A stretch of 64,000 bases of DNA from Romanomermis culicivorax. Lineage: Eukaryota > Nematoda > Enoplea > Mermithida > Mermithidae. Positions 26,641 through 36,239 of the stretch are shown here, piece after piece; the first letter of the stretch is position 1, and each line of letters opens with the position of its first letter. The notes beneath the pieces are model-generated. The model saw nothing but the letters and a program-made list of their open reading frames with translations. It was not told the DNA's origin and searched no databases. Made by a program: the position numbers and the translations under genes. Location of the stretch: assembly GCA_963922205.1 (NCBI GenBank), contig CAWUHX010000046.1, positions 992,001-1,056,000 of the forward strand, in the 5' to 3' direction.

Positions 26641-26700
26641 TAGAGGGGGAATCGAACAATATGCTGACGTTTCAATCAGTTAGATAGGCCACCAACGAAC
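26641..26700 (-). other. tRNA-like or SINE-like pol III promoter relic
   Basis: On the minus strand a TGGCCTATCTAACTGA stretch resembles an A box, and GTTCGATTCC resembles a B box (consensus GGTTCGANTCC), 36-40 bases apart. The segment between them is too short for a normal anticodon arm, so it is not a functional tRNA. A tRNA-derived repeat is possible. Confidence 0.3.
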
Positions 26701-27139
26701 TAGAAAACCGAACACTAGAAATCGACTATTTTTCATAAATTTGGCCACAACAGCAGAAATCAAATCAATTTTGAAAAACACTGTATCTGCCCCTCTAAAA
26801 TGCCCAAAAATCAAAGAAATTTAGCAATTGGCCAGGAAAAAAATTTGTGCCAATAGGCACATATAACCAAAACTTTTTGTATCAAAAGCCAAGTTTTGTT
26901 GGGAATGGCACAAAAAACACTGTCTGATCGCCGTTTTCTCGTCAAATGGGGTCTTCTGAGGAAAAAATTCGGGCATGGTTCCCACTGTGGAAAAAAATTT
27001 TGGGACTTAAAAATCGAATAGATATATTTTAGCGAACTTCAGAAGGTCAAAATCTCAAAAGTTTTCGGCGCCTGTTGCCGGTCATGGGTATAATATTCAT
27101 TATTTTTTATCAGGCTCTCACTTGTCATCATATAGCATA

Positions 27140-27551
27140 CCTGTAAGAGGTCCGACCAGTTGGGGGGGGGGGGGGGTAAACCCGAAATTTTGGGGGACGG
27201 ATCGAAAAAAAGTCAAAATTTTCCCCAAAATCCACTTTTTTGCCAATTTTTTCTAATTTTTCCAAGTCTGGAGGGTTGGGTATATGGTTGGCCAAGTTGG
27301 GGGGAAGGTCCCCCCAACCCATACCTGTACTTGGGGGGGGGGGTTTGGGAGGGGGGACTCCCCCCCAACTTGGCCAACCCTGTACCCAAAATTATTCCCC
27401 CCCCCCAATCTCCCCCAGTTTGGAAAAAATTAAAAAAATTTTCAAAAAAGCGTATGTTTTTTGGCCTTTTTTGGGAAAAATTTCGACTTTTTTCTACCCC
27501 CCCCCCCATCTGGTCGGAGGTCTTACAGGTATGCCCCAACCCCCCCAGTTA
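27140..27551. mobile_element. hAT-like MITE carrying a nested second copy
   Basis: The outer copy begins CATACCTGTAAG and is interrupted at 27319 by the inner copy. CATATAG flanks the outer copy on both sides (left 27133-27139, right about 27552-27558), 7 of an 8 bp duplication. Its interior has long runs of G and C. Confidence 0.5.
27320..27533. mobile_element. hAT-like MITE (CATACCTGTA ends) inserted in another copy, 8 bp duplication CCCCAACC
   Basis: It starts CATACCTGTA and ends TACAGGTATG, a perfect 10 bp TIR. CCCCAACC stands on both sides (27312-27319 and 27534-27541). Length is 214 bp. The GGTCGGAGGTCTTACAGGTA end matches the copies at 27609 and 55902. Confidence 0.85.
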
Positions 27552-27608
27552 CATATAGGGCTTAGCCGTTGATATCTCATGTAATTCAAAGTCATTATGC
27601 TCTTTGAT

Positions 27609-27834
27609 CATACCTGTAAGACCTCCGATCAGTTAGGGGGGGGGGGTAAATCCGAAATTTGGGGGGGGGGTAGAAAAAAGTCGAAATTTTTTCCAAAAAA
27701 GGCCAACGTACAATTTTTTGCAAATTTTTTTAATTTTTTCCAAACTGGGGGGGGAGGGGTTGGACGATTTTGGGTACAGGGTTGGCCAAGTTGGGGGGTC
27801 CACCCCCCCAACCCCCCCCCCAAGTACAGGTATG
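27609..27834. mobile_element. hAT-like MITE (CATACCTGTA ends)
   Basis: Same ends and interior as the other copies: CATACCTGTAAGACCTCCGA at the left and CAAGTACAGGTATG at the right. The flanks TCTTTGAT and CCTTTGAG agree at six of eight bases, so the duplication has decayed. Confidence 0.75.
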
Positions 27835-28514
27835 CCTTTGAGAGGGAGGAAAAAACGGTGATTCGAATTTCGAAAAGTTGGTGATGACCAGCGTTTTTTT
27901 TTTGTGCACGGACATTTGTGCCAATTGGCACAAGAGGCCAAAAAAATTTGTGCCACTGGCACAAAAATTTTTTTTAACTAGAAATATACTGAAAACTGCG
28001 GAAAAAATTATGCCAAAAGCTTGATAAAAGCCCGTTTAAAACTCATTATTTTTTGGAAAAAATCGTGCCCAATCTATTTTTCAGCTAAACCATGTCAGTC
28101 AGTTAAAAAAAAAACTGTGTAAGAAAATAGTTCACGATGACTCCAAAACAAATGGAATGCTGACACAATTTAAATAACTCCAGATGTTCAGGGAGTTCAA
28201 ATCGATTCGATTTTCGACTACGAATATGAATTGTCTGTAAGAGAAAATAAAGTCCAAAATTGTGTAAATTCTGGGTGGAAATATTGTACCATTACCAACG
28301 ATATCGATTTTTCTATTTGAATCAATCAAACACAAAAAGTAAGAATTTCAGTTTTGAATCCGATCAATTAACAGAGAATATTCAGTACTTCTTCTCATTC
28401 ATCAGTCATTGACAGCCTATAAAGTTTGCTGCAACGATACTACTACACTGTTCGAAGAGAAATCGTTGGCGTTGGGTTCAAATATATATGAATAGGAAAT
28501 ATTATTCATTGACT

Positions 28515-28706
28515 CGGCGCGAAGCGCCGAAAATTTTTTGCATTTTCAGCTCCTAAAACGTCCAAAAATTAAGGAAATTTAATGTTTGACCAGCCAAAAA
28601 TTTTGTGCCAATTGGCACAAACGCTCAAAATTTTTTGTGCCATTCCAAATTTTTTTGTGCCAAAATCCATGTTTTGGCACAAAAAAAACACTGGTGATCA
28701 CCGTTT
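28515..28706 (+). repeat. Hairpin plus word unit, word GTGCCA
   Basis: The GAA-loop GC hairpin (28515-28529) is followed by a block with GTGCCA at three sites and TGGCAC at two. The first pair is GTGCCAATTGGCAC, the last is GTGCCA...TTTTGGCAC. It closes with AAAAAAAACACTG. An inverted copy is at about 56520-56709. Confidence 0.8.
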
Positions 28707-29996
28707 TTTTCCTCGAAGATTTTTTCCACATGAGAACCGGACCCAAAATTCTTTTCCTCATTTTCCAAAAATTTTCCACATTTTTAAAAACGCTTATAAT
28801 GTGGCTACGGATGCTTTTTTATGCATTTTAGGAGCATACCCATGCATTTTGTTGTATTTGGAGTCAGAAATCTGCAAAAATGAGAAAAAAATTGAGAAAA
28901 TTCTAGTTATATTAGCCAAAATGAGCTCATGAAGAATATATTGGTGTTCTACAGGAGCGGGTGAAGCATGTTAACGAATAACGATAGAGTTCTCAGGAAT
29001 TTATCCGCTATTAACATTTCTATTGCTCTCATTAGAATCATCTAATTTTATTTAGTTCTTGGTCCGGCGCGGAGCGCCGGAAAAATTTTTGGATTTTCAC
29101 TTTCTACGACGCTGGAAATTGAACCTTCACTACGTTGGGAAATAAATTAAAATCCGACTCATGAAGTATAATTTGTTTCCCATTCCGGCGCGTAGCGCCG
29201 GGAAAAATTTTCAGTTTTTATATTCTAAAACGCTTGAAAATAAATCTCTCCAACAGATATTCATAAACAGAAGTTCTAAAATCGCAGTCTAGAATGATGT
29301 CTTCAATTTCTATCTTCAATAAACGCAAAAGTTCAGGTTGCAGACGTTTAAAAAATTCCAAACATCGAGAGAAAAAATTGAGAAAATAATTGATGAAAAA
29401 TCTCAATATTGGGCGACATAATTGACTGTAACGATTACAAAATGAAACGAGCTAACTTGATTGATAGAAACTGTTGAGCATTAATTAGTAAGTCGAAGTA
29501 GATATGCTAATGGCCGCGCCTGATAGAAAATAGTCAAGATTGTACCCGTGACCACTGTTTTTTTTCCACGAACTTTTTTCCACAAATGTGGAAAGGGGTC
29601 AAATTTTTTTTCCACATGTAGAAAAAATTTTTTTCGTCTTAAAATCCGTTTTTTGGCTTAAAAATGCTCACAGACGCTTTATCGCACTGTTTTTGAGCTT
29701 TTTCAAGCCTTCCGGTGTTTTTAGAGAAGTTAATTCATTAAAATTGGAGAAAAAATTGAAATGTTCGACTTAAAAGCCTAATCTACAAGCGTTGTTGAAC
29801 AAATTTTCTAGCAAACTATCCAAGAGCATAATTGACTTGAATTACACAAGAAATCAATGGTCAAGTCCTCTATGATGACAGGTGAAAGCCCAAAAAAGAT
29901 GGTACTTTCCGGCGCGGAGCGCCGGAAAATTTTTTGGGTATATTGACATTCTAGGATGCTGGAAAATCATTTTTCCGAACATTTATTTCAAGAATT

Positions 29997-30304
29997 CCAC
30001 CAGACTTATTTTTCACTTTGAGTCCATTCAATTATCGCGCGTCTAACTTATTTAAATTGTATAAATCGAAATATAACTGTAACGCTTTAAAACATGATTT
30101 TTGCTCGCGAAATATTGATGTTTGGAATTCCCTACCCAATGATATCATTCATTCAAAGAACATGCCCTGTTTTCGGTCTAAATTGAGTCGTTTTTTAAAG
30201 CTCAATTCGCACGTGCTTTTGTCACGTCCATGAGCTTTTCTGTATTAGTTGCATTTACTCGTGTATTTATTCGCATTTAATAAATTTCTTTCTTTCTTTC
30301 TTTC
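29997..30304 (+). mobile_element. 5'-truncated LINE 3' end with (TTTC)n tail
   Basis: The plus strand encodes the end of a non-LTR reverse transcriptase ORF: SRNIDVWNSLPNDIIHSKNM, then a phenylalanine- and lysine-rich tail and a stop at 30230-30232. This is the common C-terminal pattern of CR1/jockey-like ORF2 proteins. An AATAAA at 30279-30284 is followed by TTTC repeats. TTTCAAGAATT flanks it (29986-29996 and 30305-30315), an 11 bp target duplication. The matching empty site is at 54868-54878 (inverted). Confidence 0.8.
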
Positions 30305-30729
30305 TTTCAAGAATTAGATTCCAATTTAGTGTTCAAGAGTCGTAATTTCTAGAATTTTACTTGAAAAATTTTAAAATCTGTAATTTATTTGTAAACTCTC
30401 ATGAACTTGGTCGAAAATATATGAGTAAGAAGAATATAAATTTCGGAAAGATATTTCCAAGAAGCTTTTGAATTGACTTTACGTTAGCAAAGAAATAATC
30501 GCATCATAAATCATAAAGACTTGACGTGTATTAATCTTTCTCAAAAGGAAAAAAAAATGCGAATCTTCATTAAATATTATGATAAAATGTTGAAGATAAC
30601 CAATTAAAACATGAGATACTGCGTTTAAGATGATGAAAACTATTATAGATTAAGTGATAAATGAAGGTAGACATGATAAAAGCCGCGCCTGAGCTACTTA
30701 ATGAATAATGATGATTATTAAAGTTATTA

Positions 30730-30913
30730 CCGGCGCGTAGCGCCGGAAAATTTTGAAATTATGACCTTCTAAAATGCACCAAAATGCATCTTTTCAATAT
30801 GAAAACCCCAAATTTTTCTTCCACATTTGTGGAAAGACCTCAAAAATTTTTTCCACATTCCAGATTTTTTTTCCACATTATAGTGCAAATGTGGGAAAAA
30901 ACAGTGCCCGTGA
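30730..30913 (+). repeat. Hairpin plus word unit, word CCACA
   Basis: The GTA-loop hairpin (30730-30746) is followed by a block with CCACA three times and TGTGG twice, closing with AAAAAACAGTGCCCGTGA. It abuts the next unit, which starts with its own hairpin. Confidence 0.85.
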
Positions 30914-31096
30914 CCGGCGCGAAGCGCCGGAAAATTTTGAGATTTTGACCCTTTTAAGTCCACTAAGACGCATCTTTTCGGTTTGGAATTCCCCAAAATT
31001 TTTTCCTCAATGAGAACCATACCCAAAATTTTTTTCCTCATTTCGAAATTTTTTTCCTCAAAAGACCCCATTTGAGGAAAAAAACGGTGCTGGTGA
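30914..31096 (+). repeat. Hairpin plus word unit, word CCTCA
   Basis: The GAA-loop hairpin (30914-30930) is followed by the same scaffold as the previous unit, but every CCACA is CCTCA and the closing TGTGG is TGAGG. It closes with AAAAAAACGGTGCTGGTGA. A direct relative is at 56338-56515. Confidence 0.85.
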
Positions 31097-32024
31097 TGAC
31101 GATGAATCTTACAAAACAGTAATTCTTGCGCGCTTAAAATTTAGTTGACACACGGACGTACATTTAGAATGTATAACAAAAATGACAAAAACATAATCAA
31201 GAAAACCAATGGCTATTTATCAAGTCGAGAGAGCACAATCTTCTGCCAAACGTTCAAATAGCCTCAAGCAAGAAAAATGTACATTTACAATTTCATAAAA
31301 ACTTCCTTGCTGTTGGAAAATTACACATGTTCTATCGCTTGGGACCGAATAACCAAAGGCGGGTTAGGAGCTAAGAGCTGAACTCCGGGCGAAATGTGGG
31401 CTAAATCTTGGAGCAAACTCCGGACCAAATCACTGGCTAAATTGCGGCCTAAATAACGAGATAGTTAGCCCAACATTCAGCCCTAGCCTGTCTTTAGTTT
31501 CATAGTTCCGGAAAACTTTTAATCATAGGTGGCGCGATACCATCAACCTAAAAAATACTTGGGCCCCAAATTTCATGTCCCCCCTCTAGAGCCAAAACGG
31601 TAAGAGCTAAAACCTTTGGGTTTTTTTCATAATTTCAGGCATGGGGGCAAACTATGGGGTGCCTTTTGTTACCTCTATCTGCAAGTGGTGCTCGGTGGGG
31701 CTCCAAAAAACATGCAAAAAACGCACTTTTTAAGGCCCCCAGTTCCACCATGCCCAGCAATGGGTGTGCCATATCCAACCTCCATACTCCGGCGTAAGCA
31801 TCTTGAGGGTGCAATCTCAAATGCGATTTTTTTATTTTTTTGAAATATAGCCTCAATTCAATTATATGGTTGTCCAAAGTCCCGGAAAACGCCAAATTCC
31901 CCAATTTCGAAAAAATATTTTGCAGCATAATGCACTACTAATTTTTTAGCAGTTTCAAATAAACCTGTAGCCTTATTGAGATTTTTGGGCTGCAAGGGTT
32001 TTCGACCATTGGTAATTTGATGGA
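31097..32024. other. Intergenic stretch
   Basis: No gene was recognised. A GC-richer part at 31560-31830 has frames on both strands without known motifs; it may be another repeat. Confidence 0.35.
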
Positions 32025-32815
32025 CACGGTCACTTTACACGAAAAATTATCCCGGGTGTAAACAAGCGTATTTCCCTGATTTTTCAGTGGTGGGAGTTTT
32101 CGACTGCGGGGAATTCAATAGACGTCCTCACTTTACACAAAAAAATTATCCACAGTGTAAACAAGCGTACTGCCGTAATTTTCTTGTGGAGGGGATTTTC
32201 GACCACGAGGAATTCAATGAATGTGATCACTTTTCACCAAAAATTATCCCGTGTGTAAACAAACGTATTTTCGTGAGTTTTTGCTGGAAGGAGTTTCCGA
32301 CCACGGGGAATTTGATGAATGCGTCATTTTACACAACAAACTATCTGGGGTGTAAACAAGCATATTTTTGTGATTTTTTATGGAAGAGGTTTTCGACTGC
32401 AGGGAATTCAATGGACGGGTCACTTTACACAAAAAATTATTCCGGATTTAACCAAGCCTATTTTCGTGATCTTTTTGTGGAACGGTTTTTCGACCACGGG
32501 GAATTTAATGAATGCGATCATTCTACGCAAAAAAAAAATTATCCCGGGTATAAATTTTTCTTCAGAAGAGGTTTTCGATCACTGGCTATTTAATGAATGT
32601 GATCACTTTACACACTAATTTATATTGAGTGTAGACAAATGTATTTTTGTGATTTTTGAGGGAAGATGTTTCTGACCATCAGGAATTCAATGGACGTAGT
32701 CAGTTTACAAGAAAAATAGTCATTTGTGTAAACAAAGGTATTTCTGCGATTTTTTGGGGTTGAAGGATTCTAGACCATGACGAATTCAATAGATATGGTC
32801 ACCTTTCAGTCTGTT
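32025..32815. repeat. Minisatellite of about 96 bp, nine diverged copies
   Basis: TCACTTTACACAAAAAATTA and variants start near 32029, 32119, 32227, 32325, 32419, 32518, 32600, 32700 and 32799. GTGTAAACAAGCGTATTT and TTTTCGACCACGGGGAATT follow in each unit. The plus-strand frame of 168 codons across it is repeat-derived. Confidence 0.9.
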
Positions 32816-32998
32816 TACAACGTTTTTTGAGTACTGTGCGGTTTATACATCTTTTACTTTTACTGAAAGTGAGAATTCGTAGCTTGAAGATGGTTTTTTA
32901 TTGTTTTTTTGACGTGAAGATGACCAAATTGAAAACTTCAATGTGCTTCTATGAAAGTTGTTGTGCATGGTTGAGGCCCACTAAAAAGAGGTGAACTA

Positions 32999-34694
32999 GT
33001 TTATTAGAAAATGCCCAGATGGGGCAGAAAAAAGGAGAATATACTTGCTTCGATAGTTGCCATGCTAGAAAAAGAAGTGGACTAGATTTTTGAGAACTTG
33101 GGTTGGAGTTGGAAAAAATTCACTTTCTTTATATTGGATTTTCATTCTTTCTCAAAAAAATTTTCCATGTCTGTGAAAAAGTATATTCTGCAGCCGAGTG
33201 CATCAACACACTTTCCAACCAAGCATGTGCATCTCTGAAATTTTAAGGAGGGGACAGGCGTGGACCTTGGTTTTTTGGCTTTTTTGAGACAAAAAAATTT
33301 ATAAAAGTTGACAAAAAATTTTTTGCATGACAAATTTTCCAGTTTCAAAACCCTTGTGGAAGTTTAAACCCCCATGTCCCCTCTCACACATGTTTGCGTC
33401 CAACTGTGTTAAACATTTTTACTGAATTTGGTGTCAACAAAAGGAATCAAGTGTGGGAAAGTGGCGCATAAAACCCCATTCAGCTTTTTTAGAAAAAATA
33501 GCTACAGCACAAAGTGTTCTAAGAACTAAATTGGTTGTGCAAGATACGTTTCATTCACTCATTTTATATAACATATCGCATAGAATTCACTCTGTAAGTT
33601 CTACTAATTCCAAGCTACAAACAAATTTATTCTCTTCTATTTAACTATTGAACAAAATAGCATCATTCACAGTTTTTGGATTTAAACTGAAGAATTGCAA
33701 ATGGGAAGCAATTTCATCCATCTTTGTCGCTCCGATCTTGCTTTCAAAAAAGTCGTACTGTTGCCGTGGGAGTGCGAGTAGAGTCGGGGAGAACCGAATA
33801 CGGGATTTCGCGCACACTCCTAATATAGGCACGGCTGAATCAGGAGCATTTTTGTATGCTTTACCCTGTTCTCCCATTTGCTTATCGGTGCCCAATGACT
33901 GTAACAAAGGCCTAGTTGCACTAAAGGGGTCTGAGCTCGAGCTCAAGATAATCTCGAACAAAAAAGTGACTCGGTTTGATCTCAAGTTCAGTATAATTTG
34001 AATGTCATCAGGACTATAACAAGCTCAATGTCGAGATTGTCCCTAGCTCGAGCTGTCCGGTTGCACTAACATTTTCACATAATTTTCTCATCTCTAAAGC
34101 AAATAAAATAATATAAAAATTTCTGCAATTCCCAAACTCGAACTTAAACCTCAGTATTAGTTAATCCTGATGTGAGTACGGTTTCTGCATTGGAAGAAAA
34201 TAATTTGGACATTGTGGATAGCTTAAACTCAGGATCATCAATTTAATCCCGATGTTGAGATTATTCTCATGTTGGGTTAGTGCAACGAACCTCAGGTTCC
34301 TTTATAGTTCTGAAAATGACTATAATATGTCTACCTCACTATTTTTCAGCTAGTGTGAAAGGCAGGAGTTTTGAATTTGGTCGGGAGTTAGAATGCTATT
34401 GATTTACCATTTCTTTACATTTGAAGTCATGTGCATATAATTTTCATATAGTAAAATTTTACTATAGTTGATGCCAGGGGAAGGACAAAATGCACGATGC
34501 TGCAGAATATACTTTTTCACAGACATGGGAAATTATTTTGAGAAAGAATGAAAATACAATATGAAGAAAGTGAATGTTTTCCAACCTTGACCCAAGTTCT
34601 CAAAAATCTAGTCCACTTCTTTTTCTAAGATGGGAACTATGGAAACAAGTATATTCTTCTTTTTTCTGCCCCATCGGGGCATTTTCTAATAAAC
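32999..34694. mobile_element. 1.7 kb element with about 200 bp terminal inverted repeats, TA-flanked
   Basis: The left arm (32999 to about 33200) and right arm (about 34497 to 34694) are inverted copies of each other, starting GTTTATTAGAAAATGCCC. Dinucleotide TA stands outside both ends. The centre contains an unrecognised frame and, at 33915-34286, a segment with its own ends GTTGCACTAA/TTAGTGCAAC, probably a nested element. No transposase was recognised. The class is uncertain. Confidence 0.65.
33641..33985 (-). other. Unrecognised open frame of 114 codons within the long-TIR element
   Basis: The frame has balanced composition (for example AVPILGVCAKSRIRFSPTLL) and is GC-richer than its surroundings. 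The opposite strand is also open for 117 codons, so coding on either strand is unproven. I do not recognise either product. Confidence 0.2.
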
Positions 34695-35079
34695 TAATTT
34701 TATATACACCCATACAGTTAGTCTTTTGATTGGTGAATTCCGGAAAAAAGCATGATTGCAACGATTTATCGGACTATCTTTCTACATTTTTGAAGAGGCT
34801 CGCATTTTCCAGTATTTTATCAAATCAATACAGTACTACTTTGTGATTATGAATTTTGACAGAAATTTGTCGATGTCTAATTGTTATGACTTCAGCTGTA
34901 CAATATTGATTTCCATTGCTGATCTTGCCTATGCATATCATCTTTAAATTCATTTATAAGAAGTATAATCCATTTATCAAGTGACTTGTCATTTTATTGT
35001 GAAACTAAATAATCCAGCGTAAGTTTGATGCTCGAATGATCAGAAAACTGATTCTATGAATACTGCGAAACATTTCATT

Positions 35080-35085
35080 TTTATT
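35080..35085 (-). terminator. Poly(A) signal of the peptide precursor gene
   Basis: AATAAA on the minus strand, about 61 bases after the stop codon. Confidence 0.6.
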
Positions 35086-35146
35086 GCTCCACGTTCAATA
35101 ATCACAATGCTATAGAATATGCTAATCAGGATTTTAAAGTTTCGTT

Positions 35147-36114
35147 TCAAAGCCTTATTCTAAATCTGTAGGGTTGATAATGTTGACCATTGTTCGATCG
35201 ACCGCCGTTACTCGACGATAATTTCCGCCCTGACGCTAGGAATCCAGGATAGAAAACTTCACGCATAAGGCGCTTTTGCAACGTTACCGGGATGCTACAA
35301 CAGTAAAACAGTCGATTCAAATGAAGAACAATTTTGATTTGATCGCAGATACCAGATTTTTCTGGTTATGCTTTAGTTTTCGCATATTGAAAATTTAAAT
35401 CTATATGGTAACCGTGGTTTCGGTGTTTATTTACACACCAGCGGATCTGTTTTTTTGTCTCATTTTGCAATCTTTGAAACTGATTCAGCGAATGTTCTTC
35501 AATCATTGTTACATATAGCCATATTTTTATTGTCGTGAATAAACCTTTTTCCATCAATATTTGTAGCAAGCATGTTGATTCATGACACGTGAACAATAGA
35601 AAAACATAAATTTCCCTCCATAGATTAGGAATAACTGCCAAACATAAGTGGAAGTCAGATCTAGTTTGTAGAATGCCAGTCAACCAAGAAAATTTTCACA
35701 CCTCTAGAAGTTTACTGTAATGCTGTCATCAGAAGGATTTGGACCAGTGAAAAAATTCCTATGCATCGATAATCCACGCAAGTTTCGTCTGTATCAACAA
35801 TCGATTTTTTCTACTTAGCCATCAACCAATACTTATTTGATGTTATTTATATGATCAAGATTCATAAAACTAGATCAAGGCAATATTTGTTTTAGAATAA
35901 AAAATTTGAAAATATAGCAAAGCTATAAAATTTTATGAGTTTATAATATATATGTGTCTCTTGGGACTTACTCGTCTAAAATTTCATTAGAATTATACAT
36001 CGGATCATCTGCAATGTCATTCTGAAATAATATCGCCTCATTTGATAACGTATGCACGACATTCGACGGCAATAGCAGCAGCAAAAGAATAAAACAACTA
36101 CATAACCAGTTCAT
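35147..36114 (-). CDS. Putative secreted peptide (neuropeptide-like) precursor
   Basis: Two exons, 36114-35972 and 35294-35147, join in phase (GA|C) with donor GTAAGT and acceptor TTGTAG into 96 aa. Residues 1-22 (MNWLCSCFILLLLLLPSNVV and HT) look like a signal peptide. A short acidic propeptide follows, then KR at 55-56, a 13-residue segment LMREVFYPGFLAS, and GRK at 70-72. The layout dibasic - peptide - Gly-basic-basic is that of an amidated neuropeptide precursor. The tail is Ser/Asn/Gly-rich and ends YRFRIRL. A poly(A) signal follows at normal distance. I do not recognise the peptide as a known family. A one-peptide precursor is unusual but known. Other secreted proteins remain possible. 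The gene lies directly beside the TTAGGC tract. The 676 bp intron contains an unrelated minus frame of 105 codons at 35366-35683 that I do not count as an exon. Confidence 0.6.
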
Positions 36115-36239
36115 GTTCAACAAAATTAAAAATATTTGATATTTGCTTTAATAAATCGATCTGTAAAATGAAAAAATATGTCAGATAATAAGATAGTCAG
36201 TAAGATAGCAAGATAGTAAGATAGTAAGGCGTCAGATTT

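Larger units (their letters stand above)
25801..31096. repeat. Composite repeat region 1: GC hairpins plus palindromic-word blocks, with nested insertions
   Basis: Copies of the hairpin CCGGCGC-GNA-GCGCCGG lie at 28515, 29064, 29185, 29909, 30730 and 30914, with weaker forms at 25833 and 26196. Blocks built on a repeated word and its complement follow or lie between them. Much of it recurs at 51.7-58 kb: 28690-29500 matches 55280-56335 directly, and 28440-28705, 30320-30790 and 27880-28100 match 56515-56810, 54420-54870 and 57770-57965 inverted. hAT-like MITEs and a LINE end are inserted in it. I found no gene in it. Confidence 0.8.

Noticed and set aside
27128..27964. Pro/Gly-rich frames on both strands
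   Set aside because: They translate the G and C runs of the MITEs.
28515..31096. Reading the GC hairpins as Helitron 3' ends
   Set aside because: No consistent CTRR terminus or 5' TC end was found at a fixed distance from the hairpin.
32087..32593. Frame of 168 codons
   Set aside because: Produced by the 96 bp minisatellite; residues repeat with its period.
35366..35683. Minus frame of 105 codons within the peptide precursor intron
   Set aside because: No motif, poor splice context, and the two flanking exons already join in phase without it.
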